Below, piece after piece: positions 51,001-63,000 of a stretch of DNA of 64,000 nucleotides. The notes beneath the pieces are model-generated. The model saw only the letters and a program-made list of their open reading frames with translations. It was not told the DNA's origin and did no database searches. The stretch comes from Rhabditoides inermis (lineage: Eukaryota; Nematoda; Chromadorea; Rhabditida; Rhabditidae): positions 237,001 through 301,000 of the forward strand of contig CAWZYM010000380.1 of NCBI GenBank assembly GCA_963966185.1, given 5' to 3'. Each line of letters begins with the position of its first letter. Positions within the stretch are counted from its first letter, which is position 1. Position numbers and translations under genes: made by a program.

Positions 51001-54000
51001 AAACCCAAGGACAAGAAGAAGGCCGATGATGAAAAGAAGAAGGATGACAACGAGAAGAAGAAGGCTGACGAGAAGGCCGCCGCTGACAAGACGAAGGCCG
51101 ACGATGACAAGACGAAGGCCCACGATGAGAAGAAGAAGGCTGAGGAGAAGGCGGCTGCGGACAAGAAGACGCCGCAAGACCACATCGACAAATCAGTGAC
51201 GATTGAACTGGAATCTGAAGATAAACTTCACGATTCCGCAACACTCAAGTTGTCTAAGAAGACTTCTAAAGAAGAAAGTGATGAGAAGACTTCTCACAAG
51301 AAGGACACACAACTCAAAGAGAAGGATGAGTCAGTGGACATCGACGTCGATTTAATGCAGCCAGAAGCATCTTCTGGACTCGAACTTGATTTGGTTGTCG
51401 ATACGTATGAGCTAACCGATCTTAGCGTTCGTTCTGACAAGAAACCCAAGGACAAGAAGAAGGCCGATGATGAAAAGAAGAAGGATGACAACGAGAAGAA
51501 GAAGGCTGACGAGAAGGCCGCCGTTAACAAGAAGAAGGCCGACGATGACAAGACGAAGACCCACGATGAGAAGAAGAAGGCTGACGAGAAGGCGGCTGCT
51601 GAAAATAAGAAGGCCGACGACGAGAAGAAGAAGGCTGACAAGAAGGCGGCTGCTGAAAAGAAGAAGGTCGACGACGAGAAGAAGAAGGCTGATGAGAAGG
51701 CGGCTGCTGAAAAGAAGAAGGCTGACGTCGAGGAGAAGAAGACTGATGAGAAGGTGGATGCTGACAACAAGAAGGCCGACGACGAGAAGAAGAAGGATGA
51801 CGAGAAGGTGGCTGCAGACAAGAAGAAGGCCGACGACAAAAAGAAGGCCGACGACGAGAAGAAGAAGGCTGATGAGAAGGCGGCTGATGACAAGAAGAAG
51901 GCCGACGACGAAAAAAAGGCCGACGACGAGAAGAGGAAGGCTAACGAGAAGGCGGCTGCTGACAAGAAGAAGGCCGACGATGAGAAGAAGAAGGCTGATG
52001 AGAAGGCGACTGGTGACACGAAGAAGGCCGACGACGAGAAGAAGAAGGCTGCTGAGAAAGCGGCTGCTGACAAGAAAAAGGCCGACGACAAGAAGGAGAA
52101 GGCTGAGGAGAAGGCGGCTGCTGACAAAAAGAAGGCCGACGACGAGAAGAAGGCAGATGAGGAGAAGAAGAAGGATGACGAGAAGGCGGCTGCTGAAAAG
52201 AAGAAGGCCGACGACGAGAAGAAGACCGACGACGAAGAGAAGAAGGCTGATGAAAAGGCGGCTGCTGAAAAGAAGAAGGCTGACGTCGAGGAGAAGAAGA
52301 CTGATGAGAAGGTGGATGCTGACAACAAGAAGGCCGACGACGAGAAGAAGAAGGATGACGAGAAGGTGGCTGCAGACAAGAAGAAGGCCGACGACAAAAA
52401 GAAGGCCGACGACGAGAAGAAGAAGGCTGATGAGAAGGCGGCTGATGACAAGAAGAAGGCCGACGACGAAAAGAAGGCCGACGACGAGAAGAGGAAGGCT
52501 AACGAGAAGGCGGCTGCTGACAAGAAGAAGGCCGACGATGAGAAGAAGAAGGCTGATGAGAAAGCGGCTGCTGACAAGAAAAAGGCCGACGACGAAAAGG
52601 AGAAGGCTGAGGAGAAGGCGGCTGCTGACAAAAAGAAGGCCGACGACGAGAAGAAGGCAGATGAGGAGAAGAAGAAGGATGACGAGAAGGCGGCTGCTGA
52701 AAAGAAGAAGGCCGACGACGAGAAGAAGAAGGCTGACGAGAAGGCGGCTGCTGAAAAGAAGAAGGCCGACGACGAAGAGAAGAAGGCTGACGAAAAGTTT
52801 GCTGCTGACAAGAAAAAGGCTGACGACGAGAAGAAGAAGGCTGACGAGAAGGCGGCTGCTGAAAAGAAGAAGGCCGACGTCGAGGAGAAGAAAGCTGATG
52901 GGCAGGCGGCTGCTAACAAGAAGAAGGCCGACGACGAGAAGAAGGCCGACGAAGAGAAGAAGAAGGCTGATGAGAAGGCGGCTGCTGACACGAAGAAGGC
53001 CGACGACGAGAAGAAGAAGGCTGACGAGAAGGCGGCTGCTGACACGAAGAAGGCCGACGGCGAGAAGAAGAAGGCTGATGAGAAGGCGGCTGCTGAAAAG
53101 AAGAAGGCCGACGTCGAGGAGAAGAAGGCTGATGAGAAGGCGGCTGCTAACAAGAAGAAGGCCGACGACGAGAAGAAGAAGGCTGACGAGGAGGCGGCTA
53201 CTGACAAAAAGAAGGCCGAAGACGAGAAGAAGAAGGCTGACGAGAGGGCGGCTGCTGACAAGAAGAAGATCGACGACGAGAAGAAGAAGGCTGATGAGAA
53301 GGCGGCTGCTGACACAAAGAAGGCCGGCGACGAGAAGAAGAAGGCTGACGAGAAGGCGGTTGCTGACAAGAAAAAGGCCGACGACGAGAAGAAAAATGCT
53401 GACGAGAAGGCGGCTGCTGACAAAAAGAAAGCCGACGTCGAGAAGAAGAAGGCTGACGAAAAGGCGGCTGCTGAAAAGAAGAAGGCCGACGACGAGAAGA
53501 AGAAGGCTGACGAGAAGGCGGCTACTGACAAGAAGAAGGCCGACGACGAGAAGAAGAAGGCTGATGAGAAGGCGGCTGCTGAAAAGAAGAAGGCCGACGT
53601 CGAGAAGAAGAAGGCTGATGAGAAGGCGGCTGCTGACAAGAAAAAGGCCGACGACGAGAAGAAGAAGGCTGACGAGAAGGCTGCTGCTGACAAGAAGAAA
53701 GCCGACGACGAGAAGAAGAAGGCTGACGAGAATGCGGCTGCTGAAAAGAAGAAGGCCGCCGACGAGAAGAAGAAGGCTGATGAGAAGGCGGCTGCTGACA
53801 CGAAGAAGGCCGACGACGAGAAGAAGAAGGCTGATGAGAAGGCGGCTGCTGACACGAAGAAGGCCGACGACAAAAAGAAGAAGGCTGATGAGAAGGCGGC
53901 TGCTGACACAAAGAAGAAGGCCGACGACGAGAAGAAGAAGGCTGACGAGAAGGCGGTTGCTGAAAAGAAGAAGGCCGACGACGAGAAGAAGAAGGCTGAC

Positions 54001-57000
54001 GAGAAGGCGGTTGCTGAAAAGAAGAAGGCTGACGACGAGAAGAAGGCCGACGACAAGAAGAAGGCCGACGTCGAGAAGAAGAAGGCTGATGAGAAAGCGG
54101 CTGCTGACACGAAGAAGGCCGACGACAAAAAGAAGAAGGCTGACGAGAATGCGGCTGCTGAAAAGAAGAAGGCCGCCGACGAGAAGAAGAAGGCTGATGA
54201 GAAGGCGGCTGCTGACACGAAGAAGGCCGACGACGAGAAGAAGAAGGCTGACGAGAAGGCGGTTGCTGAAAAGAAGAAGGCCGACGACGAGAAGAAGAAG
54301 GCTGACGAGAAGGCGGTTGCTGACAAGAAGAAGGCCGACGACGAGAAGAAGAAGGCTGATGAGAAGGCGGCTGCTGACAAGAAGAAGGCCGACGACGAGA
54401 AGAAGAAGGCTGACGAGAAGGCGGCTGCTGACAAGAAGAAGGCCGACGACGAGAAGAAGAAGGCTGATGAGAAGGCGGCTGCTGACAAGAAGAAGACCGA
54501 CGACGAGAAGAAGAAGGCTGACGAGAAGGCGGCTGCTGACAAGAAGAAGGCCGACGACGGGAAGAAGGAGGCTGATGAGAAGGCGGCTGCTGACAAGAGG
54601 AAGGCCGACGACGAGAAGAAGAAGGCTGACGAGAAGGCGGCTGCTGACACGAAGAAGGCCGACGACGAGAAGAAGAAGGCTGACGAGAAGGCGGTTGCTG
54701 AAAAGAAGAAGGCCGACGACGAGAAGAAGAAGGCTGACGAGAAGGCGGCTGCTGACAAGAAGAAGGCCGACGACGAGAAGAAGAAGGCTGATGAGAAGGC
54801 GGCTGCTGACAAGAAGAAGGCCGACGACGAGAAGAAGAAGGCTGATGAGAAGGCGGCTGCTGACAAGAAGATGGCCGACGACGAGAAGAAGAAGGCTGAT
54901 GAGAAGGCGGCTGCTGACAAGAAGAAGGCCGACGACGAGAAGAAAAAGGCTGACGAGAAGGCGGCTGCTGACAAAAAGAAAGCCGACGTCGAGAAGAAGA
55001 AGGCTGACGAGAAGGCGGCTGCTGAAAAGAAGAAGGCCGACGACGAGAAGAAGGCCGACGACAAGAAGAAGGCCGACGTCGAGAAGAAGAAGGCTGACGA
55101 GAAGGCGGCTGCTGACAAGAAGAAGGCCGACGATGAGAAGAAGAAGGCTGACGAGAAGGCGGCTGCTGACACAAAGAAGAAGGCCGACGATGAGAAGAAG
55201 AAGGCTGACGAGAAGGCGGCTGCTGACAAGAAGAAGGCCGACGACGAGAAGAAGAAGGCTGATGAGAAGGCGGCTGCTGACAAGAAGAATGCCGACGACG
55301 AGAAGAAGAAGGCTGACGAGAAGGCGGCTGCTGACAAGAAGAAAGCCGACGACGAGAAGAAGGAGGCTGATGAGAAGGCGGCTGCTGACAAGAAGAAGAC
55401 CGACGACGAGAAGAAGAAGGCTGACGAGAAGGCGGCTGCTGACAAGAAGAAGGCCGACGACGAGAAGAAAAAGGCTGATGAGAAGGCGGTTGTTGACAAG
55501 AAGAAAGCCGACGACAAGAAGAAGGAGGCTGATGAGAAGGCGGCTGCTGACAAGAAGAAGACCGACGACGAGAAGAAGAAGGCTGATGAGAAGGCGGCTG
55601 CTGACAAGAAGAAGCCTGACGACGAGAAGAAGAAGGCTGACGAGAAGGCGGCTGCTGACAAGAAGAAGGCCGACGACGAGAAGAAAAAGGCTGACGAGAA
55701 GGCGGCTGCTGACAAAAAGAAAGCCGACGTCGAGAAGAAGAAGGCTGACGAGAAGGCGGCTGCTGAAAAGAAGAAGGCCGACGACGAGAAGAAGGCCGAC
55801 GACAAGAAGAAGGCCGACGTCGAGAAGAAGAAGGCTGACGAGAAGGCGGCTGCTGACAAGAAGAAGGCCGACGATGAGAAGAAGAAGGCTGACGAGAAGG
55901 CGGCTGCTGACACAAAGAAGAAGGCCGACGATGAGAAGAAGAAGGCTGACGAGAAGGCGGCTGCTGACAAGAAGAAGGCCGACGACGAGAAGAAGAAGGC
56001 TGATGAGAAGGCGGCTGCTGACAAGAAGAATGCCGACGACGAGAAGAAGAAGGCTGACGAGAAGGCGGCTGCTGACAAGAAGAAAGCCGACGACGAGAAG
56101 AAGGAGGCTGATGAGAAGGCGGCTGCTGACAAGAAGAAGACCGACGACGAGAAGAAGAAGGCTGACGAGAAGGCGGCTGCTGACAAGAAGAAGGCCGACG
56201 ACGAGAAGAAGAAGGCTGATGAGAAGGCGGTTGTTGACAAGAAGAAAGCCGACGACAAGAAGAAGGAGGCTGATGAGAAGGCGGCTGCTGACAAGAAGAA
56301 GACCGACGACGAGAAGAAGAAGGCTGATGAGAAGGCGGCTGCTGACAAGAAGAAGCCTGACGACGAGAAGAAGAAGGCTGACGAGAAGGCGGCTGCTGAC
56401 AAGAAGAAGGCCGACGACGAGAAGAAGAAGGCTGATGAGAAGGCGGCTGCTGACAAGAAGAAGACCGACGACGAGAAGAAGAAGGCTGACGAGAAGGCGG
56501 CTGCTGACAAGAAGAAGGCCGACGACGAGAAGAAGAAGGCTGATGAGAAGGCGGCTGCTGACAAGAAGAAGACCGACGACGAGAAGAAGAAGGCTGACGA
56601 GAAGGCGGCTGCTGACAAGAAGAAGGCCGACGACGGGAAGAAGAAGGCTGATGAGAAGGCGGCTGCTGACAAGAAATTGGCCGACGACGAGCAGAAGAAG
56701 GCTGACGAGAAGGCGGCTGCTGACAAGAAGAAAGCCGACGACGAGGAGAAGAAGGCTGACGAAAAGGCGGCTGCTGAAAAGAAGAAGGCCGACGACGAGA
56801 AGAAGAAGGCTGATGAGAAGGCGGCTGCTGACACGAAGAATACCGACGACGAGAAGAAGAAGGCTGACGAGAAGGCGGCTGCTTACAAGAAGAAGGCCGA
56901 CGATGAGAAGAAGAAGGCTGACGAGAAAGCGGCTGCTGACAAGAAGAAGGCCGACGACGAGAAGAAGAAGGCTGACGAGAAGGCGGCTGCTTACAAGAAG

Positions 57001-60000
57001 AAGGCCGACGATGAGAAGAAGAAGGCTGACGAGAAGGCGGCTGCTGACAAGAAGAAGGCCGACGACGAGAAGAAGAAGGGTGATGAGAAGGCGGCTGCTG
57101 ACACGAAGAAGGCCGACGACGAGAAGAAGAAGGCTGATGAGAAGGCGGCTGCTGACAAGAAGAAGGCCGACGACGAGAAGAAGAAGGCTGATGAGAAGGC
57201 GGCTGCTGACAAGAAGATGGCCGACGACGAGAAGAAGAAGGCTGATGAGAAGGCGGCTGCTGACAAGAAGAAGGCCGACGACGAGAAGAAGAAGGCTGAC
57301 GAGAAGGCGGCTGCTTACAAGAAGAAGGCCGAGGATGAGAAGAAGAAGGCTGATGAGAAGGCGGCTGCTGACAAGAAGAATGCCGACGACGAGAAGAAGA
57401 AGGCTGACGAGAACGCGGCTGCTGACAAGAAGAAGGCCGACGACGAGAAGAAGAAGGCTGATGAGAAGGCGGCTGCTGACAAGAAGAAGGCCGACGACGA
57501 GAAGAAGAAGGCTGATGAGAAGGCGGCTGCTGACAAGAAGATGGCCGACGACGAGAAGAAGAAGGCTGATGAGAAGGCGGCTGCTGACAAGAAGAGGGCC
57601 GACGACGAGAAGAAGAAGGCTGACGAGAAGGCGGCTGCTTACAAGAAGAAGGCCGAGGATGAGAAGAAGAAGGCTGATGAGAAGGCGGCTGCTGACAAGA
57701 AGAATGCCGACGACGAGAAGAAGAAGGCTGACGAGAAGGCGGCTGCTGACAAGAAGAAAGCCGACGACGAGAAGAAGGAGGCTGATGAGAAGGCGGCTGC
57801 TGACAAGAAGAAGGCCGACGATGAGAAGAAGAAGGCTGACGAGAAGGCGGCTGCTTACAAGAAGAAGGCCGACGATGAGAAGACGAAGGCTGACGAGAAG
57901 GCGGCTGCTGTCAAGAAGAAGGCCGACGACGAGAAGAAGAAGGCTGACGAGAAGGCGGCTGCTGACAAGAAGACGGCCGACGTCGAGAAGAAGAAGGCTG
58001 ACGAGAAGGCGGCTGCTGACAAGAAGACGGCCGACGTCGAGAAGAAGAAGGCTGACGAGAAGGCGGCTGCTGACAAGAAGAAGGCCGACGTCGAGAAGAA
58101 GAAGGCTGACGAGAAGGCGGCTGCTGACAAGAAGAAAGCCGACGACGAGCAGAAGAAGGCTGACGAGAAGGCGGCTGCTGACAAGAAGAAAGCCGACGAC
58201 GAGGAGAAGAAGGCTGACGAAAAGGCGGCTGCTGAAAAGAAGAAGGCCGACGACGAGAAGAAGAAGGCTGAGGAGAAGGCGGCTGCTGACACGAAGAAGA
58301 CCGACGACGAGAAGAAGAAGGCTGACGAGAAGGCGGCTGCTTACAAGAAGAAGGCCGACGACGAGAAGAAGAAGGCTGACGAGAAGGCGGCTGCTGACAA
58401 GAAGAAGGCCGACGACGAGAAGAAGAAGGCTGATGAGAAGGCGGCTGCTGACAAGAAGAAGGCCGACGACGAGAAGAAGAAGGCTGACGAGAAGGCGGCT
58501 GCTGACAAGAAGAAGGCCGACGACGGGAAGAAGGAGGCTGATGAGAAGGCGGCTGCTGACAAGAAGAAGGCCGACGACGAGAAGAAGAAGGCTGACGAGA
58601 AGGCGGCTGCTGATACGAAGAAGGCCGACGACGAGAAGAAGAAGGCTGACGAGAAGGCGGTTGCTGAAAAGAAGAAGGCCGACGACGAGAAGAAGAAGGC
58701 TGACGAGAAGGCGGCTGCTGACAAGAAGAAGGCCGACGACGAGAAGAAGAAGGCTGATGAGAAGGCGGCTGCTGACAAGAAGAAGGCCGACGACGAGAAG
58801 AAGAAGGCTGATGAGAAGGCGGCTGCTGACAAGAAGATGGCCGACGACGAGAAGAAGAAGGCTGATGAGAAGGCGGCTGCTGACAAGAAGAAGGCGGACG
58901 ACGAGAAGAAAAAGGCTGACGAGAAGGCGGCTGCTGACAAAAAGAAAGCCGACGTCGAGAAGAAGAAGGCTGACGAGAAGGCGGCTGCTGAAAAGAAGAA
59001 GGCCGACGACGAGAAGAAGGCCGACGACAAGAAGAAGGCCGACGTCGAGAAGAAGAAGGCTGACGAGAAGGCGGCTGCTGACAAGAAGAAGGCCGACGAT
59101 GAGAAGAAGAAGGCTGACGAGAAGGCGGCTGCTGACACAAAGAAGAAGGCCGACGATGAGAAGAAGAAGGCTGACGAGAAGGCGGCTGCTGACAAGAAGA
59201 AGGCCGACGACGAGAAGAAGAAGGCTGATGAGAAGGCGGCTGCTGACAAGAAGAATGCCGACGACGAGAAGAAGAAGACTGACGAGAAGGCGGCTGCTGA
59301 CAAGAAGAAAGCCGACGACGAGAAGAAGGAGGCTGATGAGAAGGCGGCTGCTGACAAGAAGAAGACCGACGACGAGAAGAAGAAGGCTGACGAGAAGGCG
59401 GCTGCTGACAAGAAGAAGGCCGACGACGAGAAGAAGAAGGCTGATGAGAAGGCGGTTGTTGACAAGAAGAAAGCCGACGACAAGAAGAAGGAGGCTGATG
59501 AGAAGGCGGCTGCTGACAAGAAGAAGACCGACGACGAGAAGAAGAAGGCTGATGAGAAGGCGGCTGCTGACAAGAAGAAGACCGACGACGAGAAGAAGAA
59601 GGCTGACGAGAAGGCGGCTGCTGACAAGAAGAAGGCCGACGACGAGAAGAAGAAGGCTGATGAGAAGGCGGCTGCTGACAAGAAGAAGACCGACGACGAG
59701 AAGAAGAAGGCTGACGAGAAGGCGGCTGCTGACAAGAAGAAGGCCGACGACGAGAAGAAGAAGGCTGATGAGAAGGCGGCTGCTGACAAGAAGAAGACCG
59801 ACGACGAGAAGAAGAAGGCTGACGAGAAGGCGGCTGCTGACAAGAAGAAGGCCGACGACGGGAAGAAGAAGGCTGATGAGAAGGCGGCTGCTGACAAGAA
59901 ATTGGCCGACGACGAGCAGAAGAAGGCTGACGAGAAGGCGGCTGCTGACAAGAAGAAAGCCGACGACGAGGAGAAGAAGGCTGACGAAAAGGCGGCTGCT

Positions 60001-63000
60001 GAAAAGAAGAAGGCCGACGACGAGAAGAAGAAGGCTGAGGAGAAGGCGGCTGCTGACACGAAGAAGACCGACGACGAGAAGAAGAAGGCTGACGAGAAGG
60101 CGGCTGCTTACAAGAAGAAGGCCGACGATGAGAAGAAGAAGGCTGACGAGAAAGCGGCTGCTGACAAGAAGAAGGCCGACGACGAGAAGAAGAAGGCTGA
60201 CGAGAAGGCGGCTGCTTACAAGAAGAAGGCCGACGATGAGAAGAAGAAGGCTGACGAGAATGCGGCTGCTGACAAGAAGAAGGCCGACGACGAGAAGAAG
60301 AAGGGTGATGAGAAGGCGGCTGCTGACACGAAGAAGGCCGACGACGAGAAGAAGAAGGCTGATGAGAAGGCGGCTGCTGACAAGAAGAAGGCCGACGACG
60401 AGAAGAAGAAGGCTGATGAGAAGGCGGCTGCTGACAAGAAGATGGCCGACGACGAGAAGAAGAAGGCTGATGAGAAGGCGGCTGCTGACAAGAAGAAGGC
60501 CGACGACGAGAAGAAGAAGGCTGACGAGAAGGCGGCTGCTTACAAGAAGAAGGCCGAGGATGAGAAGAAGAAGGCTGATGAGAAGGCGGCTGCTGACAAG
60601 AAGAATGCCGACGACGAGAAGAAGAAGGCTGACGAGAACGCGGCTGCTGACAAGAAGAAGGCCGACGACGAGAAGAAGAAGGCTGATGAGAAGGCGGCTG
60701 CTGACAAGAAGAAGGCCGACGACGAGAAGAAGAAGGCTGATGAGAAGGCGGCTGCTGACAAGAAGATGGCCGACGACGAGAAGAAGAAGGCTGATGAGAA
60801 GGCGGCTGCTGACAAGAAGAGGGCCGACGACGAGAAGAAGAAGGCTGACGAGAAGGCGGCTGCTTACAAGAAGAAGGCCGAGGATGAGAAGAAGAAGGCT
60901 GATGAGAAGGCGGCTGCTGACAAGAAGAATGCCGACGACGAGAAGAAGAAGGCTGACGAGAAGGCGGCTGCTGACAAGAAGAAAGCCGACGACGAGAAGA
61001 AGGAGGCTGATGAGAAGGCGGCTGCTGACAAGAAGAAGGCCGACGATGAGAAGAAGAAGGCTGACGAGAAGGCGGCTGCTTACAAGAAGAAGGCCGACGA
61101 TGAGAAGACGAAGGCTGACGAGAAGGCGGCTGCTGTCAAGAAGAAGGCCGACGACGAGAAGAAGAAGGCTGACGAGAAGGCGGCTGCTGACAAGAAGACG
61201 GCCGACGTCGAGAAGAAGAAGGCTGACGAGAAGGCGGCTGCTGACAAGAAGACGGCCGACGTCGAGAAGAAGAAGGCTGACGAGAAGGCGGCTGCTGACA
61301 AGAAGAAGGCCGACGTCGAGAAGAAGAAGGCTGACGAGAAGGCGGCTGCTGACAAGAAGAAGGCCGACGACGAGAAGAAGAAGGCTGACGAGAATGCGGC
61401 TGCTAACAAGAAGAAGGCCGTCGATGAGAAGAAGAAGGCTGACGAGAATGCGGCTGCTAACAAGAAGAAGGCAGACGACGAGAAGAAGGCCGAAGATGAG
61501 AAGAAGAAGGCTGACGAGAAGGCGGCTGCTGACAAAAAGAAGGCCGACGACGAGAAGAATAAGGCTGATGAGAAGGCGGCTGCTGACAAGAAGAAGGCCG
61601 ACGACGAGAAGAAGGCCGACGACGAGAAGAAGAAGGCTAACGAGAAGGCGGCTGCTGACAAAAAGAAGGCCGACGACGAGAAGAAGGCCGATGAGGAGAA
61701 GAAGAAGGCTGATGAGAAGGCGGCTGCTGACAAGAAGAAGACCGACGATGAGAAGAAAAAGGGTGTGGAAAAGGTTTCTGCGGACAAAAAGAAGGCTGAC
61801 GATGAGAAAAAGAAGGCCGATAAAAAAGTAAATTCTAACAAGAAGAAAGCGGATGCTGACAAGAAGAATGTCGAAGATGAGAAGAAGAAAGCCGATGAGA
61901 AGGCGGATGCTGACAAGAAGAAAGCTGACGACGAGATGAAGAAGGTCAATGAGAATGACGATGTCTTCAAGAAAATGACCGACGATAATGCGGCTGCTGA
62001 CAAAAAGAAGGCTGACGAGAAGGCGGCTGCTGACAAGAAGAAGACCGACGATGAGAAGAAAAAGGCTGAAGAACAGGTTGCTGCTCACAATAAGAAGGGC
62101 GACCACGAGAAGAAGAAGGCCGACGAGAAAACGTCTGTTGACAAGAAAAAGGTCGATGATGAGAAGGTTGAAGCCGAGAAGAGTTGTGACGAGAAGGTGG
62201 ATGTGGATCAGAAGAAGGCTGAAGAAAAGTCTGTCGATATATTGTATGATGGAGTCATCATGAACAAAAACTCTGGTTCTGAAAATGCGTCCACGACAAT
62301 GCGAGTCATTTTAAATGATGTGTATGCCGTCACCATAAGCGAACCGACCTTCTCGGAGTGCCAGTGTGACGCGTCGTTTGTGAAACAACGCACAGAAAAA
62401 ATTGGCGTTGGCTTCATATTCGAGCGCCGCATTTCCTCTCGAGACGAGCAGTCCGAACAGGAAACAGACGATGACGTGAGCATCACAAACGAGATTGCCG
62501 AAACCGCATGCTGCGTTACGTCGCCGCGATCATCTGTAACAATAGATATCAAGTCTCCCTGCGAGGAGACATCATTCACGTTCAGTGACAGCATGGCGAA
62601 CGCAGAACAGGACGCGGCCAGTGCCACTCTCAGAGCGCCTGAGGAAAAGCGAAAGACGAAAAAGAAGAAAACTAAAAAGGACGGCAACGAACTTGAAGTG
62701 GCGGTCTACAGGAACAGAAGCAACTCTGGTAGGTTGTCTTCATTTTTTAGTTATGAGCCGGCTTTCAGCGCAAAGCGAGAAAAAAAAACATGCACGGCAC
62801 TTACATACATAACAAGCATGTTTAAAAATATTTTTTGAACACATGCATGATGATGAATGTATCGTGATATGTTATAGTACTTTCACCTCTTTTTTAAAGA
62901 AAAATTGTTCTGTAGTATATATTCGCAGTTGACAATAATTCAATAATAACAACATTGCAATAGTGTTTCAACGACGTTTGCAGGTACTTGCGATATGATC

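Noticed and set aside
51467..61831. Open + frame of about 3,450 codons coding for an Arg-rich protein
   Set aside because: It is the same DNA as the helix array read one base off; no start, splice or composition evidence, and the true frame joins Ig-containing exons on both sides.
51294..62106. Very long minus-strand open frames over the array
   Set aside because: Mirror images of a stop-free 54-bp unit; Leu/Ser-rich low-complexity products with no start context or neighbours.
17364..62728. CRISPR array or bacterial contamination (regular repeats; TolA-like Lys/Ala/Asp sequence)
   Set aside because: There are no unique spacers, the repeats are coding in one frame, and they are flanked by eukaryotic Ig exons with GT..AG introns in phase.
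17364..62728. UNC-89 (obscurin), twitchin or kettin as the gene identity
   Set aside because: No DH/PH/SH3, Fn3 or kinase domain and no Lys-Ser-Pro repeats are seen, and those proteins are not known to have arrays of this size; TTN-1 fits better but is not proven.
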